From Acidimangrovimonas sp. (GTDB lineage: Bacteria > Pseudomonadota > Alphaproteobacteria > Rhodobacterales > Rhodobacteraceae), in NCBI GenBank assembly GCA_030147905.1, contig JASBUM010000234.1, forward strand, positions 1 to 10,942: 10,942 nucleotides of DNA, in the 5' to 3' direction. Below the pieces are notes generated by a model that did not search any database, was not told the DNA's origin, and was given only the letters and a program-made list of their open reading frames with translations. Each line of letters starts with the position of its first letter. Within the stretch, counting starts at the first letter, position 1. Shown piece after piece: positions 1-7,024 of the stretch. The translations under genes and the position numbers were made by a program.

Positions 1-493
1 CGAGGCGGGCTTGAGCAAGGGTGGAGTCCTCTACCACTTCCCGTCCAAGCAGGCGCTGTTCCAGGCGATGATCGCGGGTGCCATCGAAGACGTCATGGCC
101 CGCCATGCGAAGCATCGCGAATCGCTTGCCGGGCAGGCCAACCCGACGCTGCGCGCGCTGGTGCGCACGGCCGCCGAATGCATGGGCGACGAGATCGGCC
201 TGCACTCGGCCTTCATGGCGGCAGCGCACGAGGATCCCGCGCTGCTGGAGCCGGTGCGCGCCTGTTTCGCCGCGCTGTGGAAGGCGATCGAGGCCGAATG
301 CGGCGATCCCGGGCGCGCCTTCCTGGTGTGGAGCGCCCTCGAGGGGCTGCGGTGTTTCGCCATGTTCGGGGTCTCGCCGCGCCCGATCGGCGATCCGGCG
401 GGTGATTTTGCCCGGCTCGAGGCGATGGCGGCGGACCTGCCCCCCCGCGGGGCTGCGTCGGGCAGGTTTGATCGGCCGGAGGATGAGCCATGA
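1..493 (+). CDS. TetR-family transcriptional regulator, 5' end missing (partial)
   Basis: The reading frame is open from base 2 to the TGA at 491-493, giving about 163 residues; the gene starts before the window. The first visible residues (EAGLSKGGVLYHFPSK) are the end of a TetR_N helix-turn-helix: the turn, the recognition helix and the typical YHF-x-SK sequence after it. About 30-40 N-terminal residues are therefore missing. The rest is the helical ligand-binding and dimerisation domain, with a late segment (WSALEGLRCFAMFGVSP) of a kind common in TetR C-terminal domains. The start codon of the first adaptor gene overlaps the stop (ATGA), so regulator and pump share a transcript. The inference is an autoregulated repressor of the efflux operon that releases DNA on binding a pump substrate. 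Its operator would lie upstream, outside the window. The family call is secure; ligand and target are unknown. Confidence 0.93.
   Translation, partial: EAGLSKGGVLYHFPSKQALFQAMIAGAIEDVMARHAKHRESLAGQANPTLRALVRTAAECMGDEIGLHSAFMAAAHEDPALLEPVRACFAALWKAIEAECGDPGRAFLVWSALEGLRCFAMFGVSPRPIGDPAGDFARLEAMAADLPPRGAASGRFDRPEDEP
478..483 (+). promoter_or_regulatory. Shine-Dalgarno site for the first adaptor gene
   Basis: GGAGGA lies inside the 3' end of the TetR gene, 6 bases before the ATG at 490. It is a near-consensus ribosome binding site. It supports 490 as the start and suggests this adaptor can be initiated independently as well as by coupling to the regulator. Confidence 0.75.
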
Positions 494-1608
494 GCGTCGG
501 GCCATGCCGCCTGCGTCTCGCTCTCGCTCTGGCGCTTGCGGCTTGCGCCTGGGCTGTCGTGCCATTGGCCTCGGGCGCGGCAACCACGACGGGCGGATCT
601 GCGGACAAGGGTGCGCCGCCGCTCGGCGTGCAGATCGTCATCGCCCGGCCCGGCCCGGATTCGCGCAGCCTTACCCTGACGGGCGAAATCCTCGGCCGAC
701 ACATGTTGCCGGCGGGCTTTCCCACAGCGGGGCGGATCACCGCGTTGCTGGTGTCGCAGGGCGATGCCGTGACGGCGGGGGAAGTGCTCGCTCGGGTGGA
801 TTCGGTGCAGCAGGCGCAGGCGCTGCGCGCGGCCGAGGCGGCGCTGGGATCCGCGCGCGCGGCCCTGGTCAAGGCGCGCGACGACGCGCAACGCCAGGAC
901 CAGTTGCTCCAGCGTGGTGCCACCACACGCAGCGCGCGCGACGCGGCCGCCGACCGGCTGCGTGCCGCGCAGGCCGGCGTCGCCCAGGCGGTGGCGGATC
1001 GTGATCGTGCGCAGAGGGCGCTCGACGACACGGTCTTGCGCGCGCCGGGGGCGGGGCGGGTGACCGCGCGGATGGCCGAGGTCGGTCAGGTCGTGGGTGT
1101 GGCGCAACCGGTGCTGGAGCTGGCTTTGGGGGATCGTTACGACGCGATCTTCCACGTCCCCGAGGCGATGCTGACATCGGTTCCCGCCGCGCTCCCGCCG
1201 GTGGTTCTCGCACCGCTGGGCCGGCCCAAGGAAACCTTTCGCGGGAAGGTGCGCGAGATTGCCCCGATCGTCGATGCCCGAACCGGCACGGTCAAGGTGA
1301 CCGTGACCGTCCTGAACAAGCCCGCCGACGTCAATTTCGGCGATGCCGTGCTGGGCACGATCGATCATCCGGAACCCGCGCGGATAAGCCTGCCCTGGAC
1401 CGCGATCACCGCAACCGCCGCGGGGCCGGCCGTCTGGATCGTGGATCCGGCAAGCGGTCGCGTCGCGCTGCGCCAGGTGGAGATCGCGCGCTACGAAAGC
1501 GGCCATGTCATCCTTGCCGGCGGGTTGCGCCCCGGCGATGAGGTGGTGGGCCTCGGTTCGCAACTGCTCTATCCGGGGCGCGTGGTCACGGGGGTCGCGG
1601 CACCATGA
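490..1608 (+). CDS. RND efflux periplasmic adaptor (membrane fusion protein), first of two
   Basis: A 372-residue HlyD/AcrA-type adaptor that would link the inner-membrane RND permease to an outer-membrane channel. An export signal covers about residues 1-30: arginines at 7 and 9, a Leu/Ala-rich core, and a possible signal peptidase I site near ASGA-A. LAAC at 16-19 also fits a lipobox, so a lipid anchor is possible. Two barrel-sandwich (lipoyl-like) halves are visible: about 78-105 (GRITALLVSQGDAVTAGEVL) and about 180-212 (LRAPGAGRVTARMAEVGQVV). An Ala/Arg/Gln-rich coiled-coil hairpin of about 106-178 lies between them. A beta-barrel follows at about 215-295 (containing VDARTGTVKV) and then a membrane-proximal domain to the end (GLRPGDEVV). 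Length is normal for the family. The start is set by GGAGGA at 478-483 and the ATGA overlap with the regulator. The gene also overlaps the next adaptor by ATGA. The specific pump cannot be named. Confidence 0.93.
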   Translation: MSVGPCRLRLALALALAACAWAVVPLASGAATTTGGSADKGAPPLGVQIVIARPGPDSRSLTLTGEILGRHMLPAGFPTAGRITALLVSQGDAVTAGEVLARVDSVQQAQALRAAEAALGSARAALVKARDDAQRQDQLLQRGATTRSARDAAADRLRAAQAGVAQAVADRDRAQRALDDTVLRAPGAGRVTARMAEVGQVVGVAQPVLELALGDRYDAIFHVPEAMLTSVPAALPPVVLAPLGRPKETFRGKVREIAPIVDARTGTVKVTVTVLNKPADVNFGDAVLGTIDHPEPARISLPWTAITATAAGPAVWIVDPASGRVALRQVEIARYESGHVILAGGLRPGDEVVGLGSQLLYPGRVVTGVAAP

Positions 1609-2681
1609 GGATGCGCATGGGACGGCTCATCGCCGTGCTGGCGGCGCTGGCGGCGCTGGCCGGATGCAAGCACGACGGAAAGGCCGGCGCGGCGGCGGCC
1701 CCGCGGCCCGTGGTCTCCGTCGTGGTCAGCCCCAGCGCGGGGCTTGCCGCAAGCTATGCCGGCACCATCGCTGCGCGGGTGGAAACGCCGCTGGCCTTTC
1801 CGCTGGCCGGCACGATGGTCGCGCGGCCGGTCCATGAAGGCGACAGCCTGAAGAAGGGCGCGTTGCTGGCGCGGCTCGACGTGCAAAGCCTCGACGCCCA
1901 GGTGCGCGCCGCCGAGGCCGGTGTCACCGTCGCGCAGGCACAGCTGAAGTCGGCCCGGGACGCGGCCGACCGCACCAACGCGCTGCTTGGCCGCGGCGTG
2001 GACAGCCCCGCCGCCGCCGAGGCCGCCGCCAACAGCCTTGCGGCTGCCCGTGCCAGGCTTGCCCAGGCCGGTGCGGCCCTCGCCCAGGCGCAGGACATGC
2101 GGCGCCTGGCGGTATTGCGCGCGCCGATGGACGGGGTCGTCACCGCCGTCTACGCCCAGCCCGGCGCGGCGGTGAAGGCGGGCCAGCCGGTGCTGCGCCT
2201 CGCCGGTACCGACCAGCGCGAGGCGGTGATCGACATGACCGACCGCGACGCGGCCGGGCTGGAGCGCGGGGCGAGTTTCCGCGTCCGGCTGGAAGCCGAT
2301 CGGCAGATCCGGACCACCGCCCGCCTGCGGCTGATCGATCCGGTCTCGGACCGTGCCACCCGAACCCGGCGGCTGCATCTGACGCTGGCCGCCGATGCCG
2401 CGCCCGCCTTCCGGCTGGGCGCGCTCGTCCTTGTCGAGCCGGATGCGGCCACGCATGCGCGCATCACCCTGCCCGAGACCGCCCTGATCGGCGGCGAGGC
2501 GGTGGTCTGGGTGATCGCGCCGAAGACACGCAAGCTCGAACGCCGCGCGGTGACGCTGGGCGCGCAGCAGGGCGGCCGCGTCGTCGTCCTGAAGGGGCTG
2601 GCTTCGGGCGAGGAGGTGATGACCAAGGGGGTGAATTCTGTGAAGCAGGGCCAGACGGTCGGACCGCGGGTGCCGGCATGA
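1605..2681 (+). CDS. RND efflux periplasmic adaptor, lipoprotein, second of two
   Basis: A 358-residue membrane fusion protein, clearly distinct in sequence from the adaptor before it. The N-terminus is a textbook lipoprotein signal: basic MRMRMGR, a Leu/Ala core, and the lipobox LAGC with the lipidated cysteine at residue 21. The next residues are Lys-His, with no Asp retention signal. Barrel-sandwich halves lie at about 66-95 (PLAGTMVARPVHEGDSLKKG) and 169-202 (LRAPMDGVVTAVYAQPGAAV). An Ala-rich coiled-coil hairpin of about 96-168 separates them, followed by a beta-barrel (about 205-285) and a membrane-proximal domain (about 287-358, with GLASGEEVMTKGV). The ATG at 1605 forms an ATGA overlap with the previous stop. 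Starts at 1611 or 1617 are also possible, and 1617 has the better upstream GAGG. Expected role: partner of the first adaptor in a hetero-adaptor assembly on the downstream permease. Family is certain; substrate is unknown. Confidence 0.93.
   Translation: MRMRMGRLIAVLAALAALAGCKHDGKAGAAAAPRPVVSVVVSPSAGLAASYAGTIAARVETPLAFPLAGTMVARPVHEGDSLKKGALLARLDVQSLDAQVRAAEAGVTVAQAQLKSARDAADRTNALLGRGVDSPAAAEAAANSLAAARARLAQAGAALAQAQDMRRLAVLRAPMDGVVTAVYAQPGAAVKAGQPVLRLAGTDQREAVIDMTDRDAAGLERGASFRVRLEADRQIRTTARLRLIDPVSDRATRTRRLHLTLAADAAPAFRLGALVLVEPDAATHARITLPETALIGGEAVVWVIAPKTRKLERRAVTLGAQQGGRVVVLKGLASGEEVMTKGVNSVKQGQTVGPRVPA
1607..1610 (+). promoter_or_regulatory. Possible Shine-Dalgarno favouring an internal start of the second adaptor
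   Basis: GAGG lies 6 bases before an in-frame ATG at 1617, while no good ribosome binding site precedes the ATG at 1605. The second adaptor begins M-R-M-R-M, with in-frame ATGs at 1605, 1611 and 1617, so its true start may be 1617. The motif is only four bases and could be chance. Confidence 0.35.
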
Positions 2682-5600
2682 AGCATTTCAACCTGTCCGA
2701 CTGGGCGCTTTCCCATCGCTCCTTCGTCTGGTTCCTGATGATCGTCAGCCTTGTGGCGGGGGTGATGTCCTATGTCACCATCGGGCGCGAGGAGGACCCG
2801 AATTTCGCCATCAAGACGATGATCGTCTCCGCCGCGTTGCCCGGCGCCACGGTCGAGGAGACCCGCAATCAGGTCACAGACCGGATCGAGAAGAAGCTCA
2901 AGGATCTGCCGCAGCTCGATTTCACCCGCTCGATCACCCGGCCGGGCGAGGCGATCGTCTATGTCAATCTCAAGCCCACCACCAAGTCGTGGCAGCTGCC
3001 GGCGATCTGGCAGCGGGTGCGCAACATGATGGCCGACATCCGGCCAGATTTTCCGCAGGAATTCGCAGGCTTCCGGTTCAACGACGACTTCGGCGACGTC
3101 TTCGGCAATATCTATGCCTTCACCGCCGACGGCTTCTCTCCGCGGCAGCTCGAGGATTACGTCAAGACCCTCCAGCGTGCGGTTCAGGCACTGCCCGATG
3201 CCGGGAAGGTCAAGCTTGTGGGAACGCGCAAGCAGGAGATCTACCTCGAATTCTCGCCGCGCAAGCTCGCGGCGCTCGGGCTCAACGCGCAGGCGGTGCA
3301 GGCGACGCTGGCACAGCAGAACGCGATCCTGCCCTCGGGGACGATCGATGCGGGGGCCGAGAAAGTGCTGGTGCGCGTGGGCGGGCAGTTCGCCGATGCC
3401 CGGAGCCTGGCCGACGTCAACCTGCGGGTTGGCGACCGCTTCTTCCGCCTGCGCGATGTCGCCACCATCAAGCAGGGCTATCAGGACCCGCCGGCCGCGC
3501 TGTTTCGCTATGACGGCAAGCCCGCGATCGGGCTCGAGGTGGGCATGCGCCCTGGCGCCAATATCGTCACCTTCGGCAAGGAACTGGGCGCGCTGATGAA
3601 ACGCGCGCGCGCGCAGATGCCGCTGGGGATCGCCATGCATCAGGTCGCCAATCAGCCCAAGGTCGTCGACCACGCCGTCAACGGCTTCCTCCGTGCGCTG
3701 GCCGAGGCGGTGGTGATCGTGCTGATCGTCAGCTTCATCAGCCTCGGCCTGCGGGCGGGCATGGTGGTGACGGTGACCATTCCCCTGGTGCTGGCGATCA
3801 CCTTCGTCATCGTCCAGTACATGGGCTTCTCGCTGCAGCGGGTATCGCTCGGGGCGCTCATCATCGCGCTGGGGCTTCTGGTGGACGATGCGATGATCAC
3901 CATCGAGACGATGATCTCGCGGCTCGAGGCGGGCGATACGCTGCGCAAGGCGGCCTCCCACGCCTGGCGCTCGATCGCCTTTCCGATGCTGTCGGGCACG
4001 CTGGTGACGGTGACGGGGTTCATTCCGATCGGATTGAACGATTCCTCGGCCGGGGAATTCACCTTCTCGCTTTTCGTCGTCATCGCCGTGTCGCTGCTGG
4101 TCAGCTGGGTCGCGGCGGTGCTTTTTGCGCCGCTTCTGGGGGTGACGATGCTGCCGCGGGCGCTGCCGCATCACGATCCGCGGCCCGGGTTCGCGCGGCG
4201 CGCCTTCCACCGGGTCCTGCGGCCGGCGATGCGTTTTCCCTGGGTGACGATCGCCGCCACGCTGGCGGTCTTCGGCCTGTCGATCTACGGGATGAATTTC
4301 GTCGAGCGGCAATTCTTCCCCTCCTCGGACCGGCCCGAGCTGATCGTCGACGTGACCTTGCCGCAGAATGCCACCATTGCCGAGACGCGCGCCCAGATGG
4401 ACCGGCTGGAATCCGACCTCCGGGGCAGCCCCGACCTGTATTACTGGACTTCCTATGTCGGCGAGGGTGCGCCGCGGTTCATCCTGTCCTACAATGTCGA
4501 GACACCGGCGCCGAACATGGGCCAGATCGTGGTCCAGTCGCGCTCGGTGGCGGCGCGCGACCGGCTGCGTGCACGGATCGAGAAGATCGCCGCGAAATCC
4601 TTCCCCGGCGTCGACATCTTTCCCAAGTCGCTGGAGATCGGGCCGCCGGTCGGACGTCCGGTGCAATATCGCATTTCGGGGCCCGACATCGCCGTGCTGC
4701 GCGATCATGCGCGCGACCTGTCCGCCGTCATGGCACGCGATACCCGCCTGACGGGCATCGTGATGAACTGGAACGAGCCCGCGCGCGTGGTGCGCGTGGA
4801 TATCGTGCAGGACAAGGCGCGCCAGCTGGGCGTCACGCCCACCGACATCGCCGCCGCGCTTGATGCGATCTACAGCGGTCGCACCATTACCCAGCTTCGC
4901 GATCAGACCTATCTGGTGAACATCGCCGCGCGCGGCAAACTCAGCGAACGTCAGGCGATCGACGCGCTCTACGCGCTCCATGTCAGTGGTGCGGGCGGGG
5001 CGAGCGTGCCGCTCAGCTCGGTCGCGGTTTTCCGTTTCGGCACGGAACAGCCGGTGGTCTATCAGCGCAACCAGATGCCGACGATCACCGTTTCGGCGGC
5101 GATCCGGGGCCATGACCAGCCGGCGACGCTGGCCGCCGAGCTGGCCGCCCCGATCAAGCGTTTTGCCGCCGGCCTGCCGCCGGGATACAAGGTGGCGGTG
5201 GGCGGCACCGTCGAGGAAAGCGGCAAGTCCCAGTCGCCGATCGCGGCCGTGGTTCCGATCATGTTGTTGATCATGCTGACGCTGATCATGATCCAGATGC
5301 AGGGCTTCAGGCTTACCTTCGTGGTGCTTGCGGCGGCGCCGCTCGGGCTGATCGGGGTGGTCGCGGCACTGCTGCCGGCGGGGGCGCCGCTGGGCTTCGT
5401 CGCGATCCTCGGCGTGCTGGCGCTGGTCGGGATCCTGGTGCGCAACTCGATCATTCTCGTCCATGAGATCGAGGTGTTGCGCGAGGCCGGACAGTCAGCC
5501 TGGGATGCGGTCTTCAACGCCTCCGACAGTCGCGCCCGGCCGATCCTGCTGACCGCGGCGGCGGCGAGCCTCGCGCTGATCCCCATCTCGCGCGAGATCT

Positions 5601-5746
5601 TCTGGGGCCCGATGGCCTATGCGATGATGGGCGGGATCATCGCCGGAACGGTCATCACCCTGGTCTTCGTCCCGGCGCTCTACCTTGTGGTCTTCCGCGT
5701 TCGTCCGCCGTCCGCAGACGCCCGGCCGGAGGCTTCCGCGGGGTGA
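2678..5746 (+). CDS. RND multidrug efflux permease, HAE1/AcrB family
   Basis: A 1022-residue inner-membrane proton/drug antiporter of the ACR_tran family; full-length members run about 1000-1050. TM1 is at about 16-35, followed by GREEDP. The first large periplasmic loop runs to about 335, TM2-TM6 span about 336-488, TM7 is near 525-545, a second large loop follows, and TM8-TM12 span about 858-1008. The proton-relay pair is present in TM4 as Asp403-Asp404 (GLLVDDAMITIET). TM10 carries Arg922-Asn923 (LVRNSIILVHE) where AcrB has Lys940, and TM11 has Thr959 (RPILLTAAA) at the place of AcrB Thr978. The start overlaps the second adaptor stop as ATGA. No strong ribosome binding site is seen, so translation is probably coupled. 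No outer-membrane channel gene follows, so a TolC-like protein from elsewhere is needed. Drug or other hydrophobic-compound export is inferred from the family; heavy-metal (CusA) type is unlikely because the match is to HAE1 motifs. Confidence 0.96.
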   Translation: MKHFNLSDWALSHRSFVWFLMIVSLVAGVMSYVTIGREEDPNFAIKTMIVSAALPGATVEETRNQVTDRIEKKLKDLPQLDFTRSITRPGEAIVYVNLKPTTKSWQLPAIWQRVRNMMADIRPDFPQEFAGFRFNDDFGDVFGNIYAFTADGFSPRQLEDYVKTLQRAVQALPDAGKVKLVGTRKQEIYLEFSPRKLAALGLNAQAVQATLAQQNAILPSGTIDAGAEKVLVRVGGQFADARSLADVNLRVGDRFFRLRDVATIKQGYQDPPAALFRYDGKPAIGLEVGMRPGANIVTFGKELGALMKRARAQMPLGIAMHQVANQPKVVDHAVNGFLRALAEAVVIVLIVSFISLGLRAGMVVTVTIPLVLAITFVIVQYMGFSLQRVSLGALIIALGLLVDDAMITIETMISRLEAGDTLRKAASHAWRSIAFPMLSGTLVTVTGFIPIGLNDSSAGEFTFSLFVVIAVSLLVSWVAAVLFAPLLGVTMLPRALPHHDPRPGFARRAFHRVLRPAMRFPWVTIAATLAVFGLSIYGMNFVERQFFPSSDRPELIVDVTLPQNATIAETRAQMDRLESDLRGSPDLYYWTSYVGEGAPRFILSYNVETPAPNMGQIVVQSRSVAARDRLRARIEKIAAKSFPGVDIFPKSLEIGPPVGRPVQYRISGPDIAVLRDHARDLSAVMARDTRLTGIVMNWNEPARVVRVDIVQDKARQLGVTPTDIAAALDAIYSGRTITQLRDQTYLVNIAARGKLSERQAIDALYALHVSGAGGASVPLSSVAVFRFGTEQPVVYQRNQMPTITVSAAIRGHDQPATLAAELAAPIKRFAAGLPPGYKVAVGGTVEESGKSQSPIAAVVPIMLLIMLTLIMIQMQGFRLTFVVLAAAPLGLIGVVAALLPAGAPLGFVAILGVLALVGILVRNSIILVHEIEVLREAGQSAWDAVFNASDSRARPILLTAAAASLALIPISREIFWGPMAYAMMGGIIAGTVITLVFVPALYLVVFRVRPPSADARPEASAG
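3602..3614 (+). repeat. Alternating CG run inside the permease gene
   Basis: Thirteen bases of uninterrupted alternating C and G encode part of KRARAQ in the first periplasmic region of the permease. The frame is intact here. It is a simple low-complexity tract, possibly prone to slippage, with no sign of function. Confidence 0.7.
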
Positions 5747-5777
5747 CCGCGCTGGCCCTCTGCCCGGGCTATCTCCA

Positions 5778-5799
5778 GGGGGCTGCTCCGGGGGGCTGC
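5778..5799 (+). repeat. Short direct repeat in the intergenic spacer
   Basis: GGGGGCTGC occurs at 5778-5786 and again at 5791-5799, a 13-base period, just after the permease stop. The spacer 5747-5939 has no recognisable gene. The repeat may be chance in GC-rich DNA. Confidence 0.4.
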
Positions 5800-5832
5800 A
5801 TCGACGGGCGCACGGCCGATGTCGGGGCCCGC

Positions 5833-5842
5833 GCGAATTCGC
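5833..5842. repeat. 10-base perfect palindrome in the spacer
   Basis: GCGAATTCGC is a perfect palindrome midway between the two convergent operons. With no loop it cannot form a normal hairpin. It could be a protein-binding site or chance; nothing around it suggests a promoter. Confidence 0.3.
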
Positions 5843-5891
5843 CGCCGCCACAATCCGCCGCCGTCACCTACACTGCCTCGTGCACGCGCGC

Positions 5892-5915
5892 CCCGGGTGT
5901 CGTTGCGACCCGTGG
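5892..5915. terminator. Weak imperfect stem-loop, possible bidirectional terminator
   Basis: CGGGT at 5894-5898 pairs with ACCCG at 5908-5912 across a 9-base loop. CC (5892-5893) can pair with GG (5914-5915) if T5913 bulges out. It lies 25 bases beyond the fdsD stop and about 150 beyond the permease stop. Its position between convergent genes suits a terminator, but the stem is short and has no T-run on either strand. This is a tentative call. Confidence 0.2.
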
Positions 5916-5939
5916 CGAGACGCCGGTAGTGACCGCGGC

Positions 5940-6155
5940 TCAGGCGGTCTCGCGCAGCTGCTCCACCGCTTTCAGCACCAGCGGGTCGAACCCGTCGCGC
6001 CCGGAATCGACCAGGTCGAACAACTGACCGCGCATGCGCGGCTCCCAGAAGTCCTTGATATGGGCGGCGACCCTGCCCACCCGCTCCGCCTCGGGCTGCG
6101 AGGCGAAGAAGGTGGCGATCTGATTGGCCATGTAGATCAGCTTTTCAGGTGACAT
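5940..6155 (-). CDS. fdsD: NAD-dependent formate dehydrogenase delta subunit
   Basis: A 71-residue cytosolic protein starting MSPEKLIYMANQIATFFAS and containing AAHIKDFWEPRMRGQL, the hallmark of the FdsD family. Known members are small (about 65-80 residues) and are required to obtain active, cofactor-loaded FdsABG enzyme, but have no redox centre; none of this protein's residues is a cysteine. The start at 6155 is supported by GGAGAG seven bases upstream and by the family N-terminus. The frame is open further upstream to 6266, but that stretch does not look like FdsD and overlaps fdsC. The gene overlaps the 3' end of fdsC by 11 bases and is the last gene of the operon. It faces the efflux operon tail to tail. 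Confidence 0.93.
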   Translation of the reverse strand: MSPEKLIYMANQIATFFASQPEAERVGRVAAHIKDFWEPRMRGQLFDLVDSGRDGFDPLVLKAVEQLRETA

Positions 6156-7020
6156 TCTGAAACTCTCCGATAGCGATGCGTTCAGGAAGGGTGAAGACCC
6201 GGAATTCGTCATCGCGCACCAGTGCCGCGACGGTGATGTTGGCCTGTTGCGCAACCTGCAGCGCAAGTGCGGTCGGCGCCGATGCGGCGATCAGCACGGG
6301 GGCGCCGAGAACCGCGCATTTCTGGACCATCTCGACCGAAACCCGGCTGGTCAGGATGATGGCACCACCGCTGCCGATCGCCCGGGTCGGGCCCTGTCCC
6401 CCGATGCCGCCGGGGTTTCCGGCGCGCTCACGCGCAAGTGCACCTATCAGCTTGTCGAGCGCATTGTGGCGGCCGACATCCTCGCGCACCGCGGTGACAC
6501 CGGCGCCCGGCCGAAGGAAGCCCGCCGCATGGACTGCGCGTGTCCTGTCGTGCAGCGGCTGCCGGCAGCGCAGCGCCGCCATGGCCGCGATCACCGTCGC
6601 CGGTTCGAGCTGAAACCGGTCTTCGCCGGGTGCCGGCAGGGGGGACACCGGGTGCAGCGCCTCTTCGAGGCTGTCGATCCCGCACAGGCCGCAGCCGACC
6701 GGTCCCGCGATCTGACGCCGCCGCGCGATCATGGCGCGGGCGCGGTCTTCGGCCAGCCAGATCCGCGCCTCGATCCCCGCGCCGTGCTCGACGATCTCCA
6801 GCCGCTCGATCTCGTCCGGACCGGTGATGACATGCTCGCTCAGGCTGAAGCCGAAGGCGAAGTCCTCCAGATCGTCGGGCGTGGCCATCATCACCGCATG
6901 GGTGCTGCCGTTATAGACCATGGCAACGGGCACTTCGCGCGGAAGTGCCCGGCTGACCTCTTGCACGCCATCGGGCCGGACGAGCAGACAGCGCGCCGTA
7001 TCGACCGCCTGCGCCGCCAT
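6145..7020 (-). CDS. fdsC: Formate dehydrogenase cofactor sulfurtransferase (FdhD/FdsC family)
   Basis: A 291-residue FdhD-family protein. FdhD proteins carry sulfur from a cysteine desulfurase to the Mo-bis-MGD cofactor and hand the sulfurated cofactor to formate dehydrogenase; the R. capsulatus homologue in the same operon position is called FdsC. The characteristic CxxC is present as Cys110-Gly-Leu-Cys113 (PVGCGLCGIDS). Other family segments are the N-terminal MMATPDDLEDFAFGFSLSE (about 44-62), VREDVGRHNALDKLIGA, and the GGAIILTSRVSVEMVQK region with its following SAPTALAL. The start at 7020 lies 4 bases after the fdsA stop and matches the usual N-terminus. An upstream ATG at 7080 would run 56 bases into fdsA and add unrelated residues. 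No strong ribosome binding site is seen, so translation is probably coupled to fdsA. The 3' end overlaps fdsD. The product could equally be labelled fdhD. Confidence 0.95.
   Translation of the reverse strand: MAAQAVDTARCLLVRPDGVQEVSRALPREVPVAMVYNGSTHAVMMATPDDLEDFAFGFSLSEHVITGPDEIERLEIVEHGAGIEARIWLAEDRARAMIARRRQIAGPVGCGLCGIDSLEEALHPVSPLPAPGEDRFQLEPATVIAAMAALRCRQPLHDRTRAVHAAGFLRPGAGVTAVREDVGRHNALDKLIGALARERAGNPGGIGGQGPTRAIGSGGAIILTSRVSVEMVQKCAVLGAPVLIAASAPTALALQVAQQANITVAALVRDDEFRVFTLPERIAIGEFQNVT
6163..6168 (-). promoter_or_regulatory. Shine-Dalgarno site for fdsD
   Basis: The - strand reads GGAGAG here, within the end of fdsC, seven bases before the fdsD ATG at 6155. It decides the fdsD start over longer in-frame alternatives. 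Confidence 0.7.
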
Positions 7021-7024
7021 CGTG

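Noticed and set aside
31..1563. 510-codon - strand open frame opposite the regulator and first adaptor
   Set aside because: The translation is Arg/His/Gly-rich without domains. The + strand genes explain the region fully.
2150..5464. 1104-codon open frame on the - strand opposite the second adaptor and the permease
   Set aside because: Its product is rich in Arg, His, Asp and Gln with no domain pattern, as expected for the antisense of a GC-biased membrane-protein gene. The + strand frame has clear RND motifs throughout.
6156..6266. N-terminal extension of fdsD to an ATG at 6266
   Set aside because: The added 37 residues lie in fdsC and do not resemble FdsD; GGAGAG precedes the ATG at 6155.
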